Source of the DNA: Nitrospira sp.
GTDB lineage: Bacteria > Nitrospirota > Nitrospiria > Nitrospirales > Nitrospiraceae
Length of the DNA: 40,045 nt
Assembly: GCA_024998685.1 (NCBI GenBank)
Contig: JACOEH010000045.1
Span: forward strand, 1-40,045
Reading direction: 5' to 3'
Shown here: one piece after another, positions 1 through 7,705 of the stretch
Numbering within the stretch: position 1 is the first letter of the stretch
Layout of the letters: each line of letters opens with the position of its first letter
Notes under the pieces: generated by a model
What the model was told of the DNA's origin: nothing
Database searches by the model: none
Seen by the model: the letters and a program-made list of their open reading frames with translations, nothing else
Translations under genes and position numbers: made by a program

Positions 1-20
1 GGGTCGCGAGTGTTAAGAAC

Positions 21-60
21 CGGCCCGGAATTCCCCTCAAAGGAGTTCCGGGCCGAATTT
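21..60 (+). terminator. Rho-independent terminator of an upstream gene
   Basis: A perfect 10-bp stem (21-30 pairing with 46-55, CGGCCCGGAA with TTCCGGGCCG) is followed directly by a T-rich run (AATTTTTT). It ends transcription of a plus-strand gene lying left of the window. Confidence 0.85.
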
Positions 61-102
61 TTTGTAAGCCCAAAATTTCTATAACTGGGAGTCTTCTCCC
101 TC

Positions 103-132
103 TTGCACATAACAATTTTTCCTGCCTAGAAT
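103..132 (+). promoter_or_regulatory. Candidate sigma70 promoter
   Basis: TTGCAC (103-108) and TAGAAT (127-132) are separated by 18 bases. The pair lies between the upstream terminator and the gene starting at 193, so it would give a leader of about 55 bases. Seen by eye only. Confidence 0.4.
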
Positions 133-192
133 AGTCATTCATCAAATCGCCATTGATCCGAAGAGCTGCCGCTACCTGGAAGGAGGCGTTAT

Positions 193-576
193 ATGTCTGG
201 TGAACGCACTTGTCCAACCTGCAATACTGAGAAGGTACAACAGATCAGCGACATTCTCCGTCAGACGCCGTCGAGGGAAGTATTAGCCCAGCTGCCGACC
301 TCCTACCATCCTCCAAAGGCACCGTGGGCCTACCTTCAGGGATTTTTCCTCGGTATACCCGTGAATGCTGCTGTGATGCTGAGCCTGGCCTCTCCGCAGG
401 GGTCGGAATCCGAAATGGCAATAGCCGACTTAGCGTCTTCTGTCGCCTTCCTAGGGGTATGGGTGGGGTATGGAACTCTGAAGACTAAGAACTATACTCA
501 GAAGCTCAATGAATGGAAGGATACGATCGCGTCGAAGTTCCTGTGCCGAAAATGCAGTCATGCGTTTGAAGGGTAG
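193..576 (+). CDS. Small zinc-ribbon-like membrane protein, unknown function
   Basis: The function is not recognised. The 127-residue protein has a CPTC pair near the N-terminus (residues 7-10) and a CRKC pair near the C-terminus (about 118-121). Together these could form one split zinc ribbon on the cytoplasmic side. Two hydrophobic segments (about residues 45-67 and 76-94) lie between them, suggesting a membrane hairpin that brings the cysteine pairs together. The ATG at 193 is supported by the GGAGG at 182-186. The gene follows a terminator and a candidate promoter, so it is probably monocistronic, and it converges on the membrane-protein gene at 626. The zinc-binding idea is inference from the cysteine spacing. 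Confidence 0.75.
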   Translation: MSGERTCPTCNTEKVQQISDILRQTPSREVLAQLPTSYHPPKAPWAYLQGFFLGIPVNAAVMLSLASPQGSESEMAIADLASSVAFLGVWVGYGTLKTKNYTQKLNEWKDTIASKFLCRKCSHAFEG

Positions 577-625
577 ACCTCTCTGCTGCAGTATTCTTCG
601 GGAGGTCCTTCGTGCCGGCGCTCAC

Positions 626-1033
626 TCATGACGTCTTGTTTCGGGTGGTCAGGCGTAGCGTGATCGGGAATACCATAACATAAAACAAGAGGAGCCCGCC
701 CAGCAGGAGCTGCCCGCGGACCTGTGTGGGATCTGCGAAGGTGTCATGGCCTTGCATCCAGAGATGCCTGGTCATTAGATCGCATGCAAACCCCGCGATG
801 ATCAGCGCATACCAGAATCGCCACCGTCTTGATGATGTATACAGTGCCTGCTCGCGTCGATGGATGAGAAGAACCTGAGCAAGGATCCCTATAATGAGGA
901 GATATTCCGTCCACTGAGAAATGCCGAGGGAACCCGCCAGTCCGAGCCAGGCGAAAGTCATGACGAAAATCATGATGGTTCCGAAGAGGAATCCCCGTCG
1001 GGTTTCCGCGAGGCTCGTGCCGATACTTTCCAT
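626..1033 (-). CDS. Small four-helix integral membrane protein, unknown function
   Basis: No family is recognised. From the ATG at 1033 the protein is 135 residues long with four clear hydrophobic segments: FLFGTIMIFVMTFAW, YLLIIGILAQVLLI, FWYALIIAGFACDL and LLLGGLLLFYVMVFPI. The reading frame extends 27 residues further upstream to a TTG at 1114. The ATG at 1033 is preferred because TAGGG sits about 6 bases before it and because the extra upstream segment is polar. tRNA-Glu lies about 160 bases upstream on the same strand, so the gene could be read from the tRNA promoter. Confidence 0.6.
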   Translation of the reverse strand: MESIGTSLAETRRGFLFGTIMIFVMTFAWLGLAGSLGISQWTEYLLIIGILAQVLLIHRREQALYTSSRRWRFWYALIIAGFACDLMTRHLWMQGHDTFADPTQVRGQLLLGGLLLFYVMVFPITLRLTTRNKTS

Positions 1034-1190
1034 CCGTTTCCCTACAGGACATATGTTTGTGTTTTTGGGTGCCGTTTGCCAGGTGGAGACCACCAGCCGA
1101 TTCATGGGCTCCAATATGAGGGTGTCCAGGCCTCTTCGACACCGTCCTTGAAGCAGTTGACGGTTCTGGCAGACAGTCCTGCACAGGAAC

Positions 1191-1268
1191 TGGTGTCCCC
1201 AACGGGATTTGAACCCGTGTTACTGCCTTGAAAGGGCAATGTCCTAGGCCAGGCTAGACGATGGGGAC
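1191..1268 (-). tRNA. tRNA-Glu (anticodon TTC)
   Basis: On the minus strand the 7-bp acceptor stem is GTCCCCA with TGGGGAC, followed by discriminator A and an encoded CCA (1191-1193). The anticodon arm has loop CTTTCAA, giving anticodon TTC. The T arm carries the GGTTCAAATCC block. The complete cloverleaf is 78 bases including CCA. Confidence 0.95.
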
Positions 1269-1393
1269 GTGCCGCTATGGGTAAGAGAACAGCACACATA
1301 CCACACTCATAGCTGCCCTGTCACTAGAATTGCTCCACCGTCGAGAAACCTCGTTGGTGCGTAGAAGGAATGAGAGTGAACGAGGGCGATCAG

Positions 1394-1954
1394 CTAATGA
1401 ACAGGTTTATAGAACGGCAACTCCATTTCCATTCCTTTGAGAGTGCGGTAAGCCTGGTCTTTCTGCGAGAGAATAGGCTCACTGATCGGCCAGACAATCC
1501 TCAAAACCGGATCGTTCCACAAGATGCCTCGTTCATCTTTCGGCGAATAATAGGCCGTGCACTTATACAGGAACGTCGCCGTCTCGCTCGTGACACAAAA
1601 ACCATGAGCGCACCCCGGTGGAATATACATTTGGTGAAGGTTCTTACCCGACAGCTCGATCCCATACCATTTTCCGAACGCCGGCGATCCCTTTCGGATA
1701 TCGACGACGACGTCGTATACAGTTCCCTCAAGGGTCATGACGAGTTTCCCTTGAGCCTGCGGTTCCTGAAAATGCAGACCCCGCACTGTGTTTCGGACTG
1801 AGCGTGAGCAGTTGTCTTGGACGAAGTGTTCAGTAATACCTGCGTTAGAATAGCGCTGCTCGTGATATGTTTCCAGGAAGCACCCTCGATGATCCGACAT
1901 GACAGACGGTTCCAGCAAAAGCACACCAGGAATGTCAATTGACGTCACACGCAC
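1394..1954 (-). CDS. rfbC: dTDP-4-dehydrorhamnose 3,5-epimerase
   Basis: This enzyme epimerises dTDP-4-keto-6-deoxyglucose at C3 and C5 on the route to dTDP-L-rhamnose, a precursor of surface polysaccharide. The 186 residues match the usual RmlC length and form a single cupin domain. The family motifs are visible: RGLHFQ with the catalytic His at residue 61, PPGCAHGF with a second active-site His at 117, and a Tyr-rich KCTAYYSP segment at about 131-138 containing the candidate catalytic Tyr. The start is a GTG at 1954, preceded by AGAGG 5 bases upstream. The neighbouring minus-strand gene ends 21 bases upstream and may be co-transcribed. No other rml genes are in the window. Confidence 0.95.
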   Translation of the reverse strand: MRVTSIDIPGVLLLEPSVMSDHRGCFLETYHEQRYSNAGITEHFVQDNCSRSVRNTVRGLHFQEPQAQGKLVMTLEGTVYDVVVDIRKGSPAFGKWYGIELSGKNLHQMYIPPGCAHGFCVTSETATFLYKCTAYYSPKDERGILWNDPVLRIVWPISEPILSQKDQAYRTLKGMEMELPFYKPVH

Positions 1955-1975
1955 GGCATCCTCTATATCATGTAT

Positions 1976-2428
1976 TCATGGCTCAGGATTGGAGCCGGGA
2001 GGTGGATGACTGGGAGGATCGACGACCATAGGACGGTCGGGATACAATTGCCCCAATCGATCGATCAAGGGTAGAGCTTCAGGTGTGCTGTTCATGCGAG
2101 CCGCACTCACCGGATGATCCCATACTAGAGTGGTGATGTCGGCATCGAGGAGAAGTGATCGGATCGTCGCAGCGCAGGCATCGAGTGTGAGCTCCGTTCC
2201 CCCTCGTAGATCAAGAACGCGTTCTTGAGTGTTCGTGGGTGGTGCCTCGGTGTGAAGGAGGGTCCAACAGCGATCAAAGATGGTCTGTCGCAGTTCTTGC
2301 GAGACATTGATCGCCGTCAGATCTGCTGTGCAGAGTGCCGACACGAACACGACGAATTGGAGATCCGGCATTTCTGGATTTTGAACATCGAGAGACGGCA
2401 TGGCCACCATTATCAGGAGAAAATGCAT
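1976..2428 (-). CDS. Hypothetical protein upstream of rfbC
   Basis: No family is recognised. The 150-residue frame is open and lies just upstream of rfbC on the same strand with a 21-base gap. The N-terminus is hydrophobic but without a clear signal-peptide cleavage site. The C-terminus is proline-rich (DPPSHPPPGS). Several in-frame ATGs exist (residues 1, 7, 10 and 20) and none has a convincing ribosome binding site, so the true start may be downstream of 2428. Overlapping frames on the plus strand are shorter and look less protein-like. A moderate-confidence gene. Confidence 0.5.
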   Translation of the reverse strand: MHFLLIMVAMPSLDVQNPEMPDLQFVVFVSALCTADLTAINVSQELRQTIFDRCWTLLHTEAPPTNTQERVLDLRGGTELTLDACAATIRSLLLDADITTLVWDHPVSAARMNSTPEALPLIDRLGQLYPDRPMVVDPPSHPPPGSNPEP

Positions 2429-2491
2429 GGCGAGTCAACTTTCGTAGAACAAGAAAGTTCGGAGCGTTTATCTATATGAGGAACGACGGAT

Positions 2492-2767
2492 ATGGTGACC
2501 ATCGTTTTGACCGGACAATTGCAAACCGCAGATGGTGAGTGTGATTTGGCGTGCGAAATCGATGGATCAATGTCGGTTCGCCAGCTGATCCAGCGACAAG
2601 GAGTGCAGCTTCGCCATCTGCTGCAACTGTTGAGACAGAAGAAAGTGCTCGTGACCATCAATAAGAAGATCGCCAGCGAGGACTCACTCGTTCAGGACGG
2701 AGACGCAATTCGCCTGATCGGACACGATGGAATGGGGAGTAGTGGGCTTGGACCATCACACCCCTAA
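2492..2767 (+). CDS. ThiS/MoaD-like ubiquitin-fold protein lacking a terminal Gly-Gly
   Basis: The 91-residue protein has the size and pattern of the beta-grasp sulfur carriers ThiS and MoaD: an initial strand (MVTIVLTGQL), a helix with a leucine-rich face (about 38-49), then VLVTINKKIASEDSLVQDGDAIRLI, which matches the family's 'V-N-x-x...L-x-x-G-D-x-I' ending. In true sulfur carriers the chain ends in Gly-Gly; here it continues past that point as GMGSSGLGPSHP, so thiocarboxylate chemistry is not evident. The ATG at 2492 follows GAGG at a loose spacing. The gene is divergent from 1976-2428 and ends just before a strong hairpin. The role is unknown; the fold assignment is inference. Confidence 0.7.
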   Translation: MVTIVLTGQLQTADGECDLACEIDGSMSVRQLIQRQGVQLRHLLQLLRQKKVLVTINKKIASEDSLVQDGDAIRLIGHDGMGSSGLGPSHP

Positions 2768-2795
2768 ACACCCCCTAATATGTAGGCGAATGAAG

Positions 2796-2831
2796 AGAGG
2801 GGTCGAGACTCCATGAGGTCTCGGCCCCTCT
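2796..2831. terminator. Strong hairpin between convergent genes
   Basis: AGAGGGG-T-CGAGAC (2796-2809) pairs with GTCTCG-G-CCCCTCT (2818-2831) with one internal T/G mismatch and an 8-base loop. It lies between the ThiS-like gene (plus) and the HU gene (minus), which converge here. The T-run is weak on both sides, so it is a probable bidirectional terminator rather than a textbook one. Confidence 0.6.
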
Positions 2832-2906
2832 TGTATCTTCCACACGCAGCGGATGAGTCCAAACTGAACCGGATCAGGCACTGCGATGGTGCAGGATGGA
2901 GAATCC

Positions 2907-3194
2907 CTATTTCTTGCCGAGAATCGAGTCTTTTGCAGCCTTCGCGACACGAAACTTGACCACTCGTTTTGCCGGGATCTTGATTTCTTCACCGGTTTGA
3001 GGATTGCGCCCGATGCGCGCCTTGCGGTTAGCCAGCTTCAGCTTGCCGATACCAGGCACTGTGAAGACATTCTTGGCTTCACGATAGGCCAAAGCTGCCA
3101 GATCATCAAGAATCTGAACCGCCCCTTTCTTCGTGATGCCGGCTTTCCCGGCGAGGTAATCTGCAATCTGCGATTTCGTCATTGATTTTGCCAT
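2907..3194 (-). CDS. hup: HU-family DNA-binding protein
   Basis: HU is a dimeric nucleoid protein that bends DNA without strong sequence preference. The 95-residue length is typical. Family hallmarks are visible: the N-terminal helix-turn-helix-like MTKSQIADYLAGKAGI, the central VPGIGKLKLANRKARIGRNPQTG leading into the beta-arm (the GRNPQTGE motif with the intercalating Pro), and IPAKRVVKFRVAKAAKD at the C-terminal end. The ATG at 3194 has an excellent AAGGAGG site. Residue M5 is a possible alternative start. The gene stands alone, with its own leader and a terminator-like hairpin downstream. Confidence 0.95.
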   Translation of the reverse strand: MAKSMTKSQIADYLAGKAGITKKGAVQILDDLAALAYREAKNVFTVPGIGKLKLANRKARIGRNPQTGEEIKIPAKRVVKFRVAKAAKDSILGKK

Positions 3195-3231
3195 TCGTGA
3201 ACCTCCTTGGGGCTAAGGGATAAAGTAAATC

Positions 3232-3265
3232 GATATGTCGCCTGACACTCCTTGTGTAAACACAA
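3232..3265 (-). promoter_or_regulatory. Candidate promoter and inverted repeat upstream of HU
   Basis: On the minus strand TTTACA (3255-3260) and CATATC (3232-3237) are 17 bases apart, a fair -35 and a poor -10. The -35 lies inside an inverted repeat TTGTGT-AA-ACACAA (3252-3265), so a repressor could bind there. Seen by eye; weak evidence. Confidence 0.3.
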
Positions 3266-3484
3266 CCTGGCTGGTTTGGGTTGCCGGTGTGCGTGCTTGT
3301 GCGCACATCGTGAAAACCCGCGAGAGTGTAGCCAAGAGTCGGAAGAGTGTCAACGAGAAAAACGCGCATCTGGCGTGGAGAAATGCACGCACTGCCTCTT
3401 GCGGTTGAAGCAAATGGAGGGTAGAGTAGAGCAATATGGACCTCACCGATCGACATAAACGGCCCTTGACGATGGTGAAAGCGC

Positions 3485-4045
3485 ATGGGTAAAGACCTGC
3501 CTATATTCCCCTTAGGTGCTGTTAGTCAGGACTCTGAACAGCTCGAAAGCTTTCTCTATTCACGAGTGTTTTGTCAAAGAGAAAATTCCCCTCCGCTCCG
3601 GCTGTTGATCGATTTTCTGAAATCTCGAGGCCAAAATCCTATTGTCCCGCCCAACCTGGAGCAAGAAGCCCTGGAGGAATGGGCTTGGGTTCAAGTGGCT
3701 TTGGGCTACCATCGAGAGCGTAAGTCTGTCCATCTCTTTTGCGTACGTGATCGCGGCAGCTATCGAGATGTCTTCGACCAGGAGAAAAAACTTTTTCTGG
3801 ACCTTCTCACCGTTCACTCTGATATCGAAGCGCAGCTCGCGATTGAATATGTGGCTCGTTGTCGATTTATCCTGACGACACGTATGGCGGAGAACGATGT
3901 GACCGATGAGGGTTATGATTTTAATGGGTGGATCTTGGAGTTTTACCAGGAGCAATGCAACGGAATAGTCCAAATTGACAAGCAAGGTTTCTACTCACCT
4001 AAAGGTGAACTTATCGTGGATCTGTCGGTCTCGGACGAAGGCTGA
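3485..4045 (+). CDS. Hypothetical protein, unknown function
   Basis: No family is recognised. The 186-residue protein is soluble, with no signal peptide or membrane segment. It is rich in aromatic residues (EEWAWVQVALGY, FNGWILEFYQEQ) and has a late GFYSPKGELIVDLS segment. The ATG at 3485 is preceded only by a weak site. The stop at 4045 is 18 bases before the start of the cysteine-cluster gene at 4064, so the two are probably co-transcribed and may work together. Confidence 0.7.
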   Translation: MGKDLPIFPLGAVSQDSEQLESFLYSRVFCQRENSPPLRLLIDFLKSRGQNPIVPPNLEQEALEEWAWVQVALGYHRERKSVHLFCVRDRGSYRDVFDQEKKLFLDLLTVHSDIEAQLAIEYVARCRFILTTRMAENDVTDEGYDFNGWILEFYQEQCNGIVQIDKQGFYSPKGELIVDLSVSDEG

Positions 4046-4063
4046 TATGTCAGGGGGCTCCTC

Positions 4064-4726
4064 TTGCCGTCAACCGTGTTTGATAAGACTGCTCGGTGGT
4101 TTGAACGGGTGAATGCTTTTCTTCTTGGGAGCCTTCCTTGTACCCAAGGGTGTTCCGGCTGTTGTGTCGGACTGTTTCCTATAACCATTCTGGACCGGCA
4201 GGAAATTCAGCGTGGTCTCCGAAGGCTTCCAGATGAGCAGCGGAAAAGGATCGAACGGACAGCAGCATGGCAAGTCACTGCGCTGACAGCCGCCGCGCCG
4301 CAACTGAACACGAATCGTTTCATCGATCAGTGGGCGGAGGAGGACATCGATCGAGTCATCGAACGGTTCGAGACATGGCCTTGTCCTGCCTTAGAGTCAG
4401 ATGGAACCTGCGGCCTCTATGAGTTTCGGCCGCTGGTCTGTCGTTCCATGGGTGTTCCTCAGGATGACGGGACCCGTGTCAGAGGCGCCTGTGCTGTGCA
4501 AACAGCCGTTCCACTTATTCGGGTCTCAAAAGCCTTTCGGGAAGAAGAGTATCATCTCGCCGGGATGGAAGCGGAGGAAATCGAGGCGTTACGCCTCCGA
4601 ACAGGAATCGTGGGTGAAGAACTGTTCCTGCCCCATGCTTTCATGCAGGATCCCGAGGTGGGAGAGCGAGAGTCTGGATCGAGCAGCGGTGAATCCACAA
4701 CTGCGACAGAAACGGCACGCGCATAA
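4064..4726 (+). CDS. YkgJ-type cysteine-cluster protein
   Basis: This belongs to the CxxxCxxCC family (YkgJ/UPF0153, sometimes described as a putative zinc- or iron-binding protein). In the 220 residues the N-terminal cluster is C26-x3-C30-x2-C33-C34, and a second set is at C107, C116, C126 and C143 in the segment CPALESDGTCGLYEFRPLVC. Eight cysteines in this arrangement suggest metal or Fe-S binding, but the biochemical role of the family is not settled. The start is a TTG at 4064 with a strong AGGGGG about 7 bases upstream. It follows the unknown gene at 3485 closely. The C-terminal tail (GSSSGESTTATETARA) is low in complexity. Confidence 0.85.
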   Translation: MPSTVFDKTARWFERVNAFLLGSLPCTQGCSGCCVGLFPITILDRQEIQRGLRRLPDEQRKRIERTAAWQVTALTAAAPQLNTNRFIDQWAEEDIDRVIERFETWPCPALESDGTCGLYEFRPLVCRSMGVPQDDGTRVRGACAVQTAVPLIRVSKAFREEEYHLAGMEAEEIEALRLRTGIVGEELFLPHAFMQDPEVGERESGSSSGESTTATETARA

Positions 4727-4783
4727 TGCGCGCTAGACAGCTTATTTCTCGCTATGCTAAGGTGACGCTCCTTGGTTGCGGGA

Positions 4784-4860
4784 GCGCCTGTAGCTCAGCT
4801 GGATAGAGCATCAGCCTCCGGAGCTGAGGGCCACAGGTTCAAATCCTGTCAGGCGCACCA
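4784..4860 (+). tRNA. tRNA-Arg (anticodon CCG)
   Basis: The acceptor stem is GCGCCTG with CAGGCGC, discriminator A and encoded CCA. The D arm is TAGCTCAGCTGGATAGAGCA. The anticodon arm TCAGC-CTCCGGA-GCTGA gives anticodon CCG, and the T arm carries GGTTCAAATCC. The 77-base cloverleaf is complete. Confidence 0.96.
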
Positions 4861-4902
4861 AACCGCCTCTGGTAGTCGGTATCAACAATTCAATACCCGG
4901 TG

Positions 4903-4978
<76 letters not shown>

Positions 4979-4996
4979 AACCAAGCTTCGCTCATG

Positions 4997-5023
4997 CCGC
5001 CGCGTTCGATCAAATCGCGGTGG
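4997..5023 (+). repeat. Hairpin after tRNA-Lys
   Basis: CCGCCGCG (4997-5004) pairs with CGCGGTGG (5016-5023), with one G-T pair and an 11-base loop. It starts 19 bases after the tRNA and may help end or process the tRNA transcript. There is no T-run. Confidence 0.35.
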
Positions 5024-5073
5024 ATATTCAATACTTCCAGTAGGTTTCATTTCAATACCGTGCTTTGTCCGTG

Positions 5074-5113
5074 CCGCCGACTAATTATCGCTTTTTCGTA
5101 TTGAAGTCGGCGG
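5074..5113. terminator. Long-loop hairpin between tRNA-Lys and the P450 gene
   Basis: CCGCCGACT (5074-5082) pairs perfectly with AGTCGGCGG (5105-5113) around a 22-base AT-rich loop. It lies between the plus-strand tRNA pair and the minus-strand P450 gene that converge here, so a transcription-end role for either side is plausible. Confidence 0.35.
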
Positions 5114-5209
5114 ATAAAACCCTTCAGTAATCCTTCTTTTCCCTACAATACCTCACTAGCGCGTGAGTTCGACTCGTGTGTGACGCCGAAAGTTGATGGG
5201 ATTGACTCT

Positions 5210-6592
5210 CTAGAGGGCTGAAACGACCGGCACCCTGCGCGGCTGGAGCATCATGCGGATGCCACCTTTCGGCCGCAAGGTCACCATGAGTTCTGGCTCG
5301 ACAGTCTCTTGTGCCAGTTGCAGGTCATAGCGGCGACCGATCAGGGCTAATAAAAGAGGCCCTTCAACTGACGCAAAATGGATTCCTACGCAGGCGCGCG
5401 GTCCTGCTCCGAATGGGAGATAGGCATAGCGGGAAGCCGGCCGCTCGCCGTTCAACCATCGCTCTGGCAGAAATTGATCAGGGTTGGACCAAAAGGCTGG
5501 ATGTCTGTGCAGATTATACGTACCGACGAGGACGAGTGCGCCGGCCGGTAGTGGTAATCCACCAACAGTGGTACTAGTCGCCGCCTTGCGTTGTACGGCT
5601 GGTGCCGGTGGGTACAGACGGAGCGATTCATCGAATATGGCCCGAGTATACGGGAGGTGCTGAAGATCGTCCGCAGTCGGTGTCCTTCCTTGGAGGACTC
5701 GGTCCAGTTCGTCATGAAATCGTGCCTTCGCTTCCGGATGGGTCGCCAGGAGATACCAGGTCCAGGCGAGCGCGTTCGCAGTGGTCTCGTGTCCTGCAGC
5801 AAAGATCGTCAACGCTTCGTCCCGCAACTCCTGATCGCTCAGCCCTGCCCCGGTCTCCTCATCGCGAGCCTGAAGCAGCAGATCGAGGAGATCCCCATGT
5901 GTTGCCCCTGTGCGGCGCCGCTCGGCGAGCAATCCATAAATCAGCCCGTCCATGAACTGCATGACCGAACGAAATTCACGGTTGCGTGGAGTCGGCACCC
6001 AGCTGGGGAGACGCAGTGGGTTGTGAAACGAGTCGAACGCGTACTTCAGGCTCACGCGCAGCGCACGGCTGATGTGTTTGATATGTTGCGCCATGCTGGT
6101 TGTGAACATCGTTTGCGAGATCACTTCGAGGGCCAGCTGCATCATTTCGGTGGCGATATCGACCGGCTGTCCTTCGCGGTCTGCCCAACCGGCAATCCGC
6201 TGCTCGCCCACCTGGGCCATGCGATCGGCCATCGCCGCCATGCGAGAACGGTGAAAGACCGGCTGGATGATGCGTCGATGACGCTTCCAAACCTCTCCTG
6301 AACTGGTCACCAATCCATTGCCCAGAACCAGCGCGAGGCCGACGGGCCGCCGAGGGTCGTACACTTTCACGAAGCGGTCGGACTGCTGGACCAGAATTTC
6401 TTCGGCGAGATCGGGATGACTGAAGAGATGGAGAGTCTTCGGGCCGAGCCGAAAGCGCAGCGCATCGCCGTGCTGACGCCACCACCCGAACATCGTCTCC
6501 AATGGACGTTTCTTGAATCCAGGCAGATGGCCAAGCAGAGGCACGCTGCCGGGAACATCGACAAGCGTGAATGGGGGAACGGAGTCCAGCAT
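5210..6592 (-). CDS. Cytochrome P450
   Basis: This is a haem-thiolate monooxygenase; the substrate cannot be told from sequence. All core motifs are present in the 460 residues: the oxygen-activating I-helix AGHETT at 266-271, the K-helix ExxR (E322, R325), and the haem-binding loop FGAGPRACVG with Cys401 as the iron ligand. There is no membrane anchor, which fits a soluble bacterial enzyme. The overall pattern (AGHETTANALAWTWYLLATHP) resembles bacterial P450s related to fatty-acid or terpenoid hydroxylases. No ferredoxin or reductase gene is nearby, so electrons must come from elsewhere. The ATG at 6592 has no good ribosome binding site, so a later start is possible. It lies alone next to tRNA genes. 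Confidence 0.97.
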   Translation of the reverse strand: MLDSVPPFTLVDVPGSVPLLGHLPGFKKRPLETMFGWWRQHGDALRFRLGPKTLHLFSHPDLAEEILVQQSDRFVKVYDPRRPVGLALVLGNGLVTSSGEVWKRHRRIIQPVFHRSRMAAMADRMAQVGEQRIAGWADREGQPVDIATEMMQLALEVISQTMFTTSMAQHIKHISRALRVSLKYAFDSFHNPLRLPSWVPTPRNREFRSVMQFMDGLIYGLLAERRRTGATHGDLLDLLLQARDEETGAGLSDQELRDEALTIFAAGHETTANALAWTWYLLATHPEAKARFHDELDRVLQGRTPTADDLQHLPYTRAIFDESLRLYPPAPAVQRKAATSTTVGGLPLPAGALVLVGTYNLHRHPAFWSNPDQFLPERWLNGERPASRYAYLPFGAGPRACVGIHFASVEGPLLLALIGRRYDLQLAQETVEPELMVTLRPKGGIRMMLQPRRVPVVSAL

Positions 6593-6814
6593 GAGAGGAC
6601 GGACCGTATCACACTAGGTCAGGAGCATCAAATGAACAGGGACGAACTTGCTATGGATGAGTGAAATCAATCGGGAGGAACCATACGGTTGCTTAAATCA
6701 AACCCGGCCTGGGCATTCATCGTACGACCCGCGGTTTAGGAAAAGCTTTTAGGCTACCCTCTTTCAGCCTGCTGTGATCTTCGTCGATTGACATAATTTG
6801 TTTCAAAGTGCTCG

Positions 6815-7678
6815 CTAATGATACGGGCCCGCGGGTAGTCCATTATATGAAGCGGTGACCGCTTTCTTTGTCAGCGCGCGCGCGGGGACTCGAAGATCTG
6901 TCGCCATGACATAGACCGGTCCTCCAGCTCCCCCGGTCACTGTTGAGTCATACTGGCCCTCAACGTTGGATTTCCAAAGGTCCTGACCTGTGGAAAGATC
7001 AATCAGTCGATACTCTGCTGCGACACGAATAAGCGAAAGCAACATCCAAGGTTTTTCCCACTGAAGGATGGTAACTAACAGCAAAGCATCCGCGCCTGTC
7101 AGTGACTTCAAGGAAGCCAATTCCGATTTGGAGATGTCCTCGGCGGTGAGGTGAGTTTCCTTGAGTAGCAGTCTTGTCGCAAGGAATGGGAATACATAGT
7201 AGCCTCGTTCAACGAATTGTCGGCTCAATGTCACATCAAAAGCCGTCGCTGCTTCCGACTTACCAGACTTATTAATTGATGGAAGCACTAGAATCGAAGG
7301 AGGGTGATGGTGGGGAAGGTCAGCTGTTTTCGTCTCCGAGTCGGCTTTTCGAATTAAGGCCTGCAAGCGGCCAACGAATAACATAGCCTCAGGATAAAGT
7401 TCCGCTTCTTTTGAAATTCGCTCAATTGCTTCATGGTACTTGCCCTCGCGAAAAAAGAGTACGCCCTGATCGGCATATACACCAGACGGAATTCGTGCTG
7501 AGACAAGCTCCGATGAAAGAATCACCTGGTCCAATGGGGCTCTTGCCCGTGCGTTCCCATTGCCGACATAAGCGTCATACAAACTGTCTTCGTAAACAGC
7601 CATATCGAAGGCAGCCTTGCATCCGATGACCATCATCACAAACATCAAACCTGCTATCCGATATATGCTTCTAATCAT
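6815..7678 (-). CDS. Lipoprotein: DUF4810-DUF799 (GNA1162-like) fusion
   Basis: The protein starts with a lipoprotein signal whose lipobox is VIGC (Cys20 from the ATG at 7678). The first half has a DUF4810-like pattern (YEDSLYDAY, then IPSGVYADQGVLFFREGKYHEAIERISKEAELYPEA...). The second half matches DUF799/GNA1162: ILVLPSINKSG, then VERGYYVFP, then GADALLLVTILQW and LIDLSTGQDLWKS. In organisms I recall, these two domains are separate neighbouring genes beside a CsgG-like gene; here they appear as one chain. The GTG at 7696 is an alternative start, but the ATG is preferred (AAGGG upstream, compact signal peptide). It is probably an outer-membrane-associated periplasmic lipoprotein. Function unknown; the domain calls rest on motif memory. 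Confidence 0.8.
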   Translation of the reverse strand: MIRSIYRIAGLMFVMMVIGCKAAFDMAVYEDSLYDAYVGNGNARARAPLDQVILSSELVSARIPSGVYADQGVLFFREGKYHEAIERISKEAELYPEAMLFVGRLQALIRKADSETKTADLPHHHPPSILVLPSINKSGKSEAATAFDVTLSRQFVERGYYVFPFLATRLLLKETHLTAEDISKSELASLKSLTGADALLLVTILQWEKPWMLLSLIRVAAEYRLIDLSTGQDLWKSNVEGQYDSTVTGGAGGPVYVMATDLRVPARALTKKAVTASYNGLPAGPYH

Positions 7679-7705
7679 GTAGCCCTTGGATGCCACTCAT
7701 TTTTC

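Noticed and set aside
860-1231. 123-codon plus-strand frame ending in SPTGFEPVLLP
   Set aside because: Its end is the translated complement of tRNA-Glu, a well-known false protein signature, and the rest is antisense to the membrane-protein gene.
5591-6301. 236-codon plus-strand frame
   Set aside because: Antisense to the P450 gene, whose catalytic motifs are complete; no domain seen in the antisense product.
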